This document shows, in pieces, positions 36,867 to 45,256 of a DNA stretch of 64,000 nt. Made by a program: the position numbers and the translations under genes. Source of the stretch: Acinetobacter portensis (GTDB lineage Bacteria > Pseudomonadota > Gammaproteobacteria > Pseudomonadales > Moraxellaceae); assembly GCF_023158935.1 (NCBI RefSeq), contig NZ_CP096120.1, forward strand, positions 1,488,001-1,552,000. Direction: 5' to 3'. How positions within the stretch are numbered: position 1 is the first letter of the stretch; each line of letters starts with the position of its first letter. Below the pieces are notes generated by a model. That model searched no databases, was not told the origin of the DNA, and was given only the letters and a program-made list of their open reading frames with translations.

Positions 36867-36892
36867 ATTCAATATAGCTATTTATATTGAAT
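36867..36892. promoter_or_regulatory. Inverted repeat, candidate operator upstream of the flavin monooxygenase
   Basis: ATTCAATATA (36867-36876) and TATATTGAAT (36883-36892) are perfect complements with a 6-base gap. It lies about 100 bp upstream of the monooxygenase start and 195 bp from the divergent adhC start. There is no T-run, so a protein-binding site is more likely than a terminator. Confidence 0.5.
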
Positions 36893-36988
36893 CCATCGAA
36901 ACAGATTTTTAATTTTTGAAGTTTAAATATTTCAAAAAGATAAAACAGCGAATTTAGTTAGCAAGCTTTGGCAAGAAGGATTTATAAA

Positions 36989-38263
36989 ATGAAATTAGAT
37001 AATTTAAATGTCGATACTGTTGTTGTGGGTGCAGGTCAAGCGGGCGTCGCAATGAGTGAACATCTAACCACTTTAGGTATTTCACATGTTGTACTTGAAA
37101 AAAATAGAATTGCTGAAGCTTGGCGTACACGTCGTTGGGATTCTTTAGTGGCAAATGGTCCTTGCTGGCATGACCGCTTTCCAGGTTTAGAATTTAATGC
37201 AGATCCTGATAGTTTTGTCCATCACGATAAAGTTGCAGACTATTTTGAAGATTATGCTAAAAAATTTAACTTACCTATTCATACAGGTGTTTCAGTAAAT
37301 AAAGCTTACAAAGCAGATAAACGATTAGGTTTTACCGTAGAAACGTCAGAAGGAACAATTTATACACAACGCATTGTGTCCGCTACAGGTGCTTTTCAAA
37401 AAGCAGTTATTCCACCTGTTGCAGCAAAAGATCCTTCTTTTTATCAAATTCATTCAGATCAATATAAAAACCCACAACAATTACCTGAAGGTGCGGTATT
37501 AGTTATTGGTGCAGGTTCATCTGGTGTTCAAATTGCAGATGAAATTAACCGCTCAGGCAAAAAAGTTTATCTATCTGTTGGTCAACATGAACGTCCACCT
37601 CGTACTTATCGTAACCGTGACAATGTTTGGTGGTTAGGTGTTTTAGGTGGATGGGACTTTATGCGTACAGACAATGGCCCATTAAAAGGTTTGGCTGTGA
37701 GTGGTGCGCATGGCGGTATTAATATCGATTTTCGTGCCCTAGAAAAACAAGGCATTACCTTAGTTGGTATGACAGAATCTTTCGATAACAACATCATCAA
37801 ATTTAAGGATGATTTAAAGAAAAATTTAGAAGATGGTGATGCCGCGCTTATGGCATTTTATGATGAAGCAGATAATTATGTAGCGAAAAACGGGTTAGAT
37901 TTACCCACAGAACCACAAGCAAGACATCAATTACCAAACCCCGAATGTGTGCTAAATCCAATTTTAGAACTAGATATGGCTGAAGCAAATATCACCTCTG
38001 TGATTTGGGCTTCAGGCTTTAGTTATGATTTTAATTGGCTACAAGTAAATGCTTTCGATGAATTTAACAAACCAAAACACAAACAAGGAATTTCACCAGA
38101 GCGTGGCGTGTATTTCTTAGGTTTACCCTATTTAACAGGTCGTGGTTCTAGCTTTATTTGGGGCGTTTGGCACGATGCAAAACATATTGCTGAACATATC
38201 GATATTCAACGTAAATATCTTGAATACACAACTGATAAAAACTTACTCAAAAATACAGCCTAA
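36989..38263 (+). CDS. Flavin-containing monooxygenase (FMO-like)
   Basis: This is a FAD- and NADPH-dependent oxygenase, 424 aa. FAD-binding GAGQAG lies near the N-terminus, NADPH-binding GAGSSG around residue 175, and WASGFSYDFNW near the C-terminus. It belongs to the CzcO/TrkA-like monooxygenase group that oxidises N- or S-atoms or carbonyls. A complete Baeyer-Villiger fingerprint is not evident. The ATG at 36989 has AAGGA upstream; the longer frame from 36968 uses TTG. The substrate is unknown. It is followed by a hairpin with a short T-run and then a TauD-type gene. Confidence 0.82.
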   Translation: MKLDNLNVDTVVVGAGQAGVAMSEHLTTLGISHVVLEKNRIAEAWRTRRWDSLVANGPCWHDRFPGLEFNADPDSFVHHDKVADYFEDYAKKFNLPIHTGVSVNKAYKADKRLGFTVETSEGTIYTQRIVSATGAFQKAVIPPVAAKDPSFYQIHSDQYKNPQQLPEGAVLVIGAGSSGVQIADEINRSGKKVYLSVGQHERPPRTYRNRDNVWWLGVLGGWDFMRTDNGPLKGLAVSGAHGGINIDFRALEKQGITLVGMTESFDNNIIKFKDDLKKNLEDGDAALMAFYDEADNYVAKNGLDLPTEPQARHQLPNPECVLNPILELDMAEANITSVIWASGFSYDFNWLQVNAFDEFNKPKHKQGISPERGVYFLGLPYLTGRGSSFIWGVWHDAKHIAEHIDIQRKYLEYTTDKNLLKNTA

Positions 38264-38276
38264 ACCTTAATTCAAT

Positions 38277-38311
38277 ATGCACATATCTACCTTGGTGATA
38301 TGTGCATTTTT
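38277..38311 (+). terminator. Hairpin with short T-run after the monooxygenase gene
   Basis: An 11-bp stem ATGCACATATC / GATATGTGCAT with a 9-base loop is followed by five T. It probably separates or attenuates transcription into the next gene. Confidence 0.65.
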
Positions 38312-38350
38312 ATGCACGACAAACAAATACATTCATGAGGATTGGGGAAA

Positions 38351-39343
38351 ATGAATACAATATTAAAAGAAAAAATTACCGAAAAATGTGCATGGATTGG
38401 TAGCGAAATAGCGAATAAGACCAATTGGATTTACCACCTTAGCCCACATGTTTTAAATATTCTTGATGCCGCTCAAGCAAAATTAGAAGCGAATAATTTA
38501 GTTGCGCCTCATTTTGTGAAAGAAGATGCATTAATTGAAGACCCAGAATTTTTATTCCAAATAGATTACATTTCAAATGAACTTGAAAATGGTTATGGCT
38601 TTATTGTTATACGCGGCTTAGATGCCAATAAATACAACGAAAACCAACTTGCAAATATCTACTATATTTTAGGTTTGCATATGGGTAATTCGGTTACTCA
38701 AAATACTCGCGGTGATTTAATTGGTTATGTTGAAAACATTGGCGATAAAACACAAAAAATGACCCGTGTTTATGAAACCAATGACTATTTACCCTACCAT
38801 GCAGATTTAAGTGATGTAGTAGGTTTGCTTTCAATTCGTAAGGCTAAACAAGGTGGACTCAGCAGTATTGTCAGTTCATCTACAGTATATAACCGCATAT
38901 TAGAAGACTATCCTGAATATTTAGGTTATTTCTACCATCCTGCTTGGTACGACCATTTAGGTGAAATTGAACCGTCTTTATCGCCTATTTTTAGTTATTT
39001 TGAAGGCAAGTTAGCATGCCGATATTTACGTTATTATATTGAACTTGGACATGACCGCCGTCAAATTCCACTTTCTCAAGTGCAAATAGATGCTTTAAAT
39101 ATTTTTGATAAAGTAAGCCAAGAATCTAGTCTTAGACTTGATATGATGCTTGAACCTGGTGATATTCAATTCTGTAATAATTATTGTGTTATGCACTCAC
39201 GCTCTTCTTTTGAAGATTATGATGAGGTTGAAAAGCGTCGTAAATTATTGCGTTTATGGTTACAAATGCCGAATGCGCGAAAACTCGCAAAAGACTTCCC
39301 AGGTCGTAACGGTATTCCAAAAGGATTAGGTCAAGCAGCTTAA
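38351..39343 (+). CDS. TauD/TfdA-family Fe(II)/2-oxoglutarate dioxygenase
   Basis: This is a 330-aa TauD-type oxygenase. The metal-binding H-x-D is His150/Asp152 in PYHADLSD, the distal His lies in CVMHSRSSFED, and the 2-oxoglutarate-binding Arg lies in RRKLLRLWLQ. The family hydroxylates sulfonates, carnitine precursors, phosphonates or amino acids, and the substrate is not predictable here. The ATG at 38351 follows a GGGGA ribosome-binding site. It is probably functionally linked to the upstream monooxygenase. Confidence 0.85.
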   Translation: MNTILKEKITEKCAWIGSEIANKTNWIYHLSPHVLNILDAAQAKLEANNLVAPHFVKEDALIEDPEFLFQIDYISNELENGYGFIVIRGLDANKYNENQLANIYYILGLHMGNSVTQNTRGDLIGYVENIGDKTQKMTRVYETNDYLPYHADLSDVVGLLSIRKAKQGGLSSIVSSSTVYNRILEDYPEYLGYFYHPAWYDHLGEIEPSLSPIFSYFEGKLACRYLRYYIELGHDRRQIPLSQVQIDALNIFDKVSQESSLRLDMMLEPGDIQFCNNYCVMHSRSSFEDYDEVEKRRKLLRLWLQMPNARKLAKDFPGRNGIPKGLGQAA

Positions 39344-39354
39344 ATTTTAAGTAC

Positions 39355-39381
39355 AAAAAAGAGGCTTAATGCCTCTTTTTT
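39355..39381 (+). terminator. Terminator after the TauD-type gene
   Basis: The stem AAAAAAGAGGC / GCCTCTTTTTT with loop TTAAT is symmetric and can act in both directions. Confidence 0.85.
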
Positions 39382-39383
39382 AA

Positions 39384-39543
39384 CTACTTAAGTTGTCTAA
39401 GTCTGCTTTTGGCGAACCCACCAAAACCATAACTGATAAGACAATATTGTATAAGTAAAGAGATAGCTATACTTACAAACAAAATCCATAATGGAAGTGT
39501 TGCAAGCAATGAATTTATTAGCTCTTTTACAACATCAAAATTA
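39384..39543 (-). pseudogene. C-terminal remnant of an unknown membrane protein
   Basis: An open minus-strand frame encodes about 52 residues with one strong membrane helix (LPLWILFVSIAISLLIQYCLI) and a basic end (SRLRQLK). Its upstream part is replaced by the end of the IS1-family element, so the N-terminus is missing. I do not recognise the parent family. It ends directly at the terminator shared with the TauD-type gene. Confidence 0.45.
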
Positions 39544-40147
39544 GGTGGTGTTTCAAAAAGTATGCTGAAAAAAAACAGGTTGGCTTTTGATAAAATAGTG
39601 AGATGCAAATAACACTAGAAATCAAATGTCCAACCTGTCGAAGTGACAGTATAAAGAAAAATGGCTTCAAACTAAATGGTAAGCAAAACTATCAATGTAA
39701 AAACTGCAAGCGTCAGTTTATTGGGGATCATGCTCTTAGTTACCGAGGTTGTCATTCTGGTATAACAAATAAAATACTCCACCTGATGGTTAGAGGGGGT
39801 GGTATAAGAGATATTGCAGAAACCGAGCGTGTCAGCATAGGTAAGGTTTTACGAACATTAAGTAAATCCACTTATAAAATTCGCCCTAAGCAAAATTATT
39901 ATGAATCTATTGAGGTTGATGAGTTTTGGACTTTTGTAGGAAATAAAAAGAATAAACAATGGCTTATTTACGCATACCATAGAGAAACAGGTGAAATTGT
40001 TGCTTATGTTTGGGGTAAACGAGATCTGGCGACAGTCCAACGATTGAAGGCAAAGTTAAAGCAATTAGGTGTTCACTACACCCGAATTTCAAGTGATCAC
40101 TGGGATAGTTTTGTGACTGCCTTTAAAAACTGTAAGCAAAGTATTGG
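39544..40147 (+). mobile_element. IS1-family element, right end lost
   Basis: The left end begins around 39544 (GGTGGTGTTTC), 59 bp before the transposase ATG. The element's homology stops near 40147, inside the transposase gene, and no matching right inverted repeat or target duplication follows. It is a one-sided deletion derivative. Confidence 0.75.
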
Positions 40148-40223
40148 TTTGCACATTAATAACCCTCTTTTAGGGATGCCTGTTCCGCAAGACTTAAATT
40201 ATTGGGATAGGTTTAAAACCTAA
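39603..40223 (+). pseudogene. IS1-family transposase, C-terminus replaced
   Basis: This is a single-frame IS1 transposase. The zinc-finger-like CPTCRSDSIKKNGFKLNGK..CKNC N-terminus (InsA part) is followed by the DDE-type domain (IEVDEFWTFVGNKKN, then SSDHWDSFVTAFKNCKQSIG). After residue 182 or so the sequence leaves the family and ends in 24 unrelated residues (NPLLGMPVPQDLNYWDRFKT at the very end). The normal catalytic C-terminus is absent, so it should be inactive. The foreign tail may be the 3' end of a gene into which the element fused. Confidence 0.75.
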
Positions 40224-40256
40224 AAAAACACCGCGTAAATTCCTTTTACACGGTGT
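40222..40256 (-). terminator. Terminator of the porin gene
   Basis: ACACCGCGTAAA pairs with TTTACACGGTGT (one wobble) across a 5-base loop, with seven T on the minus-strand side. It lies 24 bp from the porin stop. Confidence 0.85.
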
Positions 40257-40279
40257 CTAATATAAAACTAAATAAAAAC

Positions 40280-41455
40280 TTAGAAGTTATAATACAGCTG
40301 TAAGTTCAATAATTTCTCTGTGCCGTCGTTGGTGCCTTCAGCATAAGAATTGCTTGGACCGCCAATCAAGAAATCATTTTTACCCATAATATATTCAGCA
40401 ACAAACGTTATATCTTTATAGTAAGCAGCCATACCTACTAAATTACGAGAAGAAGTTTTAAAGCCTGCTTCATCTTTATCGTAACTACTGTACATCGCAT
40501 AAGTACTAATAGAGTCAAATTTACCTACATTTTTGAAGCTGTATGAAACATCTGCTGTATAGAATGTTCCTTTGTTTGCGACAAAGTAATTATCATCAAA
40601 AGACCCCATTAACGACGTTATCGAATTGTTTGGGTCTTTATTATCAACATCATTCTGACCGACTGTAACAGCCAGTGCTAAATCGTTATAAGCAAGGTTA
40701 CCAAATAGTGCCCAAGCTTTACGATCACCTGTTGTGTTGTAAGTTTTATTATCAATATCTGAATACCAATAAGATGCACCTACATTAGAACTTAATCCTT
40801 CAGGCAATCCACCAATATCTTGTTGCACACGAGCAACGAACATATTGGTTTCATCTAAATACGTATGATCTGTATTTTCAGGTTTTACATAGTTAGATGT
40901 ATAACGGCTCGCATCCTTTGAATATGGACCGCCATAAGTACCGCCATCATTCGAGAAATAGCCCAATTCAACTTTGGTACCTGAATCAAATTTACCTTGA
41001 TATTTCACACCCACGTTGTGAGCATCTTCCAGACCAATTTGAGTGACTACCCCACCATAATAATTGCTTTCCCAAAAGCGCCCCGGACCAAATGGAACTG
41101 CTTGCAAACCCGCTTGAATGAGATGTTTATCGTTGATGTTATAACCTGCGTATGCATCTACAAGTGTAGAAAAATCACATAATTCATCAAACTGATAGCA
41201 ACGATATTCAATATGACCAAATATCTTTGGAGACTTATAATCGACATTGATTTTAGCTGCATCAAATGTCAATTTATTATCAGACGTACTGTCCCAGCTT
41301 TTATCTTGAAATTTTGCACGCAAGAAGCCAGAAACTGATAACTCACCCAAATCTGTTTCTGGATTACCAATTTTCAAATCTGCTGCAACTGCTGGTGTCC
41401 CCACACACCCAAGAACCACGAGTGCGACACATATATTTAACGCTTTTTTTTGCAT
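40280..41455 (-). CDS. Outer-membrane porin
   Basis: This is a 391-aa beta-barrel protein with a signal peptide (cleavage near PAVAADLK), repeated amphipathic strands separated by Gly/Asn/Asp-rich loops, and the C-terminal aromatic YYNF typical of barrel assembly. It resembles phosphate-selective (OprP/OprO-like) general porins more than OprD. A cysteine pair (YRCYQFDELCDF) may form a loop disulfide. It is 54 bp downstream of a binding-protein gene on the same strand, so it probably admits the same substrate through the outer membrane. Confidence 0.75.
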   Translation of the reverse strand: MQKKALNICVALVVLGCVGTPAVAADLKIGNPETDLGELSVSGFLRAKFQDKSWDSTSDNKLTFDAAKINVDYKSPKIFGHIEYRCYQFDELCDFSTLVDAYAGYNINDKHLIQAGLQAVPFGPGRFWESNYYGGVVTQIGLEDAHNVGVKYQGKFDSGTKVELGYFSNDGGTYGGPYSKDASRYTSNYVKPENTDHTYLDETNMFVARVQQDIGGLPEGLSSNVGASYWYSDIDNKTYNTTGDRKAWALFGNLAYNDLALAVTVGQNDVDNKDPNNSITSLMGSFDDNYFVANKGTFYTADVSYSFKNVGKFDSISTYAMYSSYDKDEAGFKTSSRNLVGMAAYYKDITFVAEYIMGKNDFLIGGPSNSYAEGTNDGTEKLLNLQLYYNF

Positions 41456-41509
41456 AATAATGTTCTCATTTAAGAGCGGATTAAAAACTTATGTAAAGGT
41501 GAATTAATA

Positions 41510-42358
41510 TTATTTAGGCATATATTTCTGAACTTCTTCGTCAGACGGTGCTTGCAAGTTATATTTCGCAATAAGCTTGTCGTACTCCCCAGATTTTTTC
41601 ATTGCTTCTAAGCCTGACTTCACTTTTTCAAGCATTTCAGTATTGCCTTTTGGTACTGCAATACCACCAAGTACAGGGAAGAATGGCTCTGTAGAACTAA
41701 TTTGGACACGTCCCTTTAATTTATCTACCGTACTTTTCGCCACGCTTGCATCGTCATAATGTGCATCTACAGCTTTTGACAATAATGCTTGTACAGATTC
41801 AGGTGATGTATCAAATTCACGAACTGTAATTGCCTTTTTACCTTTGGCAACACAGCTTTCCGCAGACATGTCATGTAATTGTTTTGGGAACATTGATCCT
41901 TTTTGCGCAGAAATTGTTTTTCCACACAAATCATCACGTGTTTTAGGTTGATAAGGAGAATCTGAAAGTGCAATTAATGCTTCCGTTGTCATGTAATACG
42001 GAACCATATCTACTTTTTCTAAACGCTCTTTGGTGATGTAAAGCGCAGACATGACTAAATCGAATTTTTTCGCTTCTAATCCTGTAATTAAGTTAGAAAA
42101 GCGACTATCAATAAACTTCGCAGACTCACCTGAATTTGCAAAAATTCCATTGGCAATATCAATGTCAAAACCAACAGGTTGATCATTTTCAATTGATTCA
42201 AATGGAGGAAAAGTCATATCACTACCAATTTGATAAACCTTTGCTGAAGCTTCAGCTTTAACATCATCCTTTGATTCAGTTTTGTCGCTACATGCAGTTA
42301 AGCCCCAAACTAAACATACTGCTGCAACTAGTGGTTTCATCTTTAACATTGCATACAT
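41510..42358 (-). CDS. Amino-acid-type ABC transporter substrate-binding lipoprotein (first copy)
   Basis: This is a class 3 periplasmic binding protein with a lipobox (LTAC). The mature part begins YQIGSDMTFPPFE and includes the sugar/amino-acid binding hinge KKFDLVMSALYITKERLEKVDMVPYY, as in polar and cationic amino-acid receptors. It is about 282 aa from the ATG at 42358, which has GGGAG seven bases upstream. It is homologous to the protein at 44231, with many identical segments. It forms an operon with the porin, and its promoter is nearly the same as that of the permease-ATPase. Confidence 0.85.
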   Translation of the reverse strand: MYAMLKMKPLVAAVCLVWGLTACSDKTESKDDVKAEASAKVYQIGSDMTFPPFESIENDQPVGFDIDIANGIFANSGESAKFIDSRFSNLITGLEAKKFDLVMSALYITKERLEKVDMVPYYMTTEALIALSDSPYQPKTRDDLCGKTISAQKGSMFPKQLHDMSAESCVAKGKKAITVREFDTSPESVQALLSKAVDAHYDDASVAKSTVDKLKGRVQISSTEPFFPVLGGIAVPKGNTEMLEKVKSGLEAMKKSGEYDKLIAKYNLQAPSDEEVQKYMPK

Positions 42359-42398
42359 TTTGAAACTCCCATGACACATTTTTAATTGGCTTAAAAAT

Positions 42399-42434
42399 GT
42401 TATACGTGAGTTTTTTTAATAAAGTAATTTTGAA
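42399..42434 (-). promoter_or_regulatory. Promoter of the binding protein-porin operon with shared upstream element
   Basis: On the minus strand TTCAAAATTACTT (42434-42422) ends in the -35 hexamer TTACTT. After 17 bases comes TATAAC (42404-42399). The identical 13-mer, spacing and -10 occur at 46839-46804 before the fused permease-ATPase, at the same distance from the start codon. Confidence 0.65.
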
Positions 42435-42521
42435 TTTCCGTGCTAGTAATCTAAAAAAAACGATGCAAAATTCAACATAAAACCAATTAGACTTTTCTTA
42501 TATTTCAATGAGATAAGTTAA

Positions 42522-43247
42522 ATGAAAAATGAATCACAAATACGCATAGATTTAGCAGCTTCGCTTCGTTTAAGTGCGAAATTGGGCATGCATGAGGCTG
42601 TAGCAAACCACTTTAGTGCAGCAGTTTCTGAAGATGGCAAATCATTTTTATTGAACCCTAAATGGGTGCATTTTTCTAAGGTCAAAGCGAGCGATTTAAT
42701 TTTGGTAAATGCCAATGATGCAGCAAGTTTTGAGAAAGGAAAAATAGATTCAACCGCTTGGGCAATTCATGGACAAATCCATAAATTACGCCCAGACATA
42801 AAAGTCATTATGCATTTGCACCCTATTTATGCGACTTCATTATCTTGCTTAAAAAATCCAAGCATGTTGCCTATTGAACAAAATAGTGCACGTTATTTTA
42901 ATCGTGTTTCTTACGATTCAAATTATAGTGGTATGGCTGATCAAATTGCAGAAGGTCAGCGACTTGCAACATTGCTTCAAAATAATTCAAGACTATTAAT
43001 GGGAAATCACGGTATTTTAATTGGTTCACACAATATTGGCATTGCTTTTGATGATATGTACACCTTTGAACGCGCAAGCCAAATTTTAATTAATGCATAT
43101 TCAACAGGACAAACGCTGAATATTTTAGGTGATGATGTTGCTGAAAAAACAGCTCAAGATTGGGAAAAAATCGAAGATTTCAGCATTGCCCATTTTGAAG
43201 AAATGAAAGAAATTCTCGCGCAAGAAGACCCAAGTTTTATGGATTAA
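42522..43247 (+). CDS. Class II aldolase/adducin family protein
   Basis: This is a 241-aa zinc-dependent aldolase-fold protein. Candidate zinc ligands are His98 and His100 (MHLHP) and the His of GNHGILIG near residue 163. Family members cleave or epimerise phosphorylated sugars or decarboxylate keto acids. Without a sugar kinase nearby the substrate is unclear. It diverges from the binding-protein operon and shares a bidirectional terminator with the PhyH gene. Confidence 0.82.
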   Translation: MKNESQIRIDLAASLRLSAKLGMHEAVANHFSAAVSEDGKSFLLNPKWVHFSKVKASDLILVNANDAASFEKGKIDSTAWAIHGQIHKLRPDIKVIMHLHPIYATSLSCLKNPSMLPIEQNSARYFNRVSYDSNYSGMADQIAEGQRLATLLQNNSRLLMGNHGILIGSHNIGIAFDDMYTFERASQILINAYSTGQTLNILGDDVAEKTAQDWEKIEDFSIAHFEEMKEILAQEDPSFMD

Positions 43248-43279
43248 AATTTTCTCCATTTTATGTAATTAACACGTAA

Positions 43280-43307
43280 AAAAAGAGCTTCAATTGAAGC
43301 TCTTTTT
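43280..43307. terminator. Bidirectional terminator between the aldolase and PhyH genes
   Basis: This is a fully palindromic 28-bp sequence, AAAAAGAGCTTC / GAAGCTCTTTTT around AATT. It serves both convergent genes. Its centre (TCAATTGA) is the same octamer as the centre of the terminator hit by the IS4-family element. Confidence 0.85.
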
Positions 43308-43336
43308 CTTAGAGAACTTTGTATAAACTCTATGGC

Positions 43337-44206
43337 TTAAGCCATTTCTAAACCTGCTTGTTGTACAAAGAAAGAGGCACCTTTAGGTTTTTGTGGCAGT
43401 TTTAATTGATTTACAGACATACGTACTTGACCACTTTCCACGCCATAAACCAATTGCCCTTGATGTACGCTTGGTAATGGATTATCTGACAATGCCACTG
43501 CATCTTCCGCAGCATAAACCGTAATAAACAAATAGCGCGGTAACTCGGTATTATTTGCACCTGAAGCATGTAGTAAACGCGTATGCATGAAGCAAACAGA
43601 ACCTGCTGAACCTACGCATGAAACATAATTTTGGCATTGTTCTGCTTCTACAGAATCTTCAACTTTTCCTGTGAATCGTCCATCTTGCCAATGGTTATAA
43701 AGTTCACCTTTATGACTACCTGGAATAACCTGCAAAGGACCATTATCTGCTGTTACTTCACCCACCATAAGCAATGCGGTAATCATGTCGTCATTGGTAT
43801 GTGGAGTAAATGGAAAATCTTGATGCCATTTTACCGTAGTTGCAGTATGTGGAAGTTTTGCATTCACTTTACTGTGGTGAAAACGTGTTCCACTTCCACC
43901 AATAAGCTGACCAGCCATTTCAGCCATACTTGAATGAATTGCTGTTTCAAAATAAGCATCTGAAATTTCAGTTGGTGAACTTACACGTCGTAAAGCAGGA
44001 TGATCTGTACTATGGTCACTCGGGTCTACATCAAAGCGTGAACGGCCATCAATTGTTTCACCATAAGCTTCTGTATAATCTCTGCTTTCATCTACCCAAG
44101 ATTCAAGTTGTGCTCTTAAACCTGATAATTCATCTTGGCTTAAAACATTTTCAACAACTAAAAAGCCATCTTTATGAAATTGTTCTATTTGCGCTTGGTT
44201 TAGCAT
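43337..44206 (-). CDS. PhyH-family Fe(II)/2-oxoglutarate dioxygenase (intact)
   Basis: This is a 289-aa phytanoyl-CoA-dioxygenase-family oxygenase. H-x-D is His128/Asp130 in KWHQDFPF, the distal His lies in TRLLHASGAN, and an Arg that can hold 2-oxoglutarate follows in LPRYLFITVY. It differs clearly from the disrupted PhyH at 33419, so it is not a recent duplicate. It lies 24 bp downstream of the second binding-protein gene and is likely co-transcribed. Substrate unknown, probably the transported compound or a product of it. Confidence 0.85.
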   Translation of the reverse strand: MLNQAQIEQFHKDGFLVVENVLSQDELSGLRAQLESWVDESRDYTEAYGETIDGRSRFDVDPSDHSTDHPALRRVSSPTEISDAYFETAIHSSMAEMAGQLIGGSGTRFHHSKVNAKLPHTATTVKWHQDFPFTPHTNDDMITALLMVGEVTADNGPLQVIPGSHKGELYNHWQDGRFTGKVEDSVEAEQCQNYVSCVGSAGSVCFMHTRLLHASGANNTELPRYLFITVYAAEDAVALSDNPLPSVHQGQLVYGVESGQVRMSVNQLKLPQKPKGASFFVQQAGLEMA

Positions 44207-44230
44207 TTTAGATTCCTTATCACTTAAAAA

Positions 44231-45067
44231 TTATTTATTCATCACTGCCGCAATATCTTCATCTGTTGGTGCTTTTAAACCATAAGATGCTAAGATTTTT
44301 TCAAAATCACCAGATGCTTTAATTTTATTAATACCTTCTTCAACTAATTTATAAGTTTCTGTGTCGCCTTTACGAATACCAATACCACCCACTGTTGGGA
44401 AAAACTCTTCCGTAGATGTGATTTTAACTTTACCTGCCAAATTGCTTTCAGCCGCTTTAAGTACCGCAGCATCGTCATATTGAATTTCTACGGCATGTGC
44501 AAGTAATGCTTGAGTTGTTTGTGGCGATGTTTCAAATTCACGAATTTTGATTGCGGGTTTACCTTCAGCAACACAACGTTCTTTTGAAATTTCATGAACT
44601 TGTGCTGAAAATGCTGTGCCTTTCATTGCACCTACAGTATGACCACACAAATCATTTGGCCCTTTTGGATTTAACATAGAATCGTTTAATACCAACAGTG
44701 AAATATCTGTTTTGTAGTATGGAATCATGTCAATTTGTTCAAGGCGTTCTTTGGTGATATACATTGATGAAAATAAAATATCGAATTTTTCACCTTTCAA
44801 ACCAGGAATTAAATTTGCCCAACGCGTATCTACCCATTCAGCTTTATACGTGCCATCTACTTCAGCAATTTTTTCCATAATTTCAACACTAACACCACTT
44901 GGCACGCCATCTTTCAAATACTCATATGGAGGAAATGTTAAATCTGAACCTACAGTGACAGATTTTTTAACAGTCGATTCAGTTGAAGCGGCTTCATCTT
45001 TTTTTGCACATGCTGTTAAAAATAGGCTACTCACAAGTGCACTAACTAAAATTGATTTATTTTTCAT
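44231..45067 (-). CDS. Amino-acid-type ABC transporter substrate-binding lipoprotein (second copy)
   Basis: This is a 278-aa lipoprotein (lipobox LTAC, followed by KKDEAAS). Domain organisation equals the 41510 protein: TVGSDLTFPPYEYL, KFDILFSSMYITKERLEQIDMIPYY, and a DLCGHTVGAMKG segment matching DLCGKTISAQKG. The two were probably created by duplication and then diverged, so they may present two related ligands to one permease. It heads a two-gene operon with the PhyH dioxygenase. Confidence 0.85.
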   Translation of the reverse strand: MKNKSILVSALVSSLFLTACAKKDEAASTESTVKKSVTVGSDLTFPPYEYLKDGVPSGVSVEIMEKIAEVDGTYKAEWVDTRWANLIPGLKGEKFDILFSSMYITKERLEQIDMIPYYKTDISLLVLNDSMLNPKGPNDLCGHTVGAMKGTAFSAQVHEISKERCVAEGKPAIKIREFETSPQTTQALLAHAVEIQYDDAAVLKAAESNLAGKVKITSTEEFFPTVGGIGIRKGDTETYKLVEEGINKIKASGDFEKILASYGLKAPTDEDIAAVMNK

Positions 45068-45214
45068 AACATTACCCCAAAGTTAAGTATTCATTTATTC
45101 TGTAATTAAAATATAGAGCATTATTTTTAATAATCCGATTAGGCTTTTTTAATGCAAAGCTTTATAAAAATAAAACTCAAAAAACCAAATATAAAAATAC
45201 AAATATTAAAAAAT

Positions 45215-45240
45215 TAAAAGCAGCTCTATAGCTGCTTTTA
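45215..45240 (-). terminator. Terminator after the permease-ATPase gene
   Basis: The 11-bp stem TAAAAGCAGCT / AGCTGCTTTTA with loop CTAT lies 16 bp beyond the stop of the leftward gene. Confidence 0.8.
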
Positions 45241-45256
45241 ATAAAATAAGGAGCAT

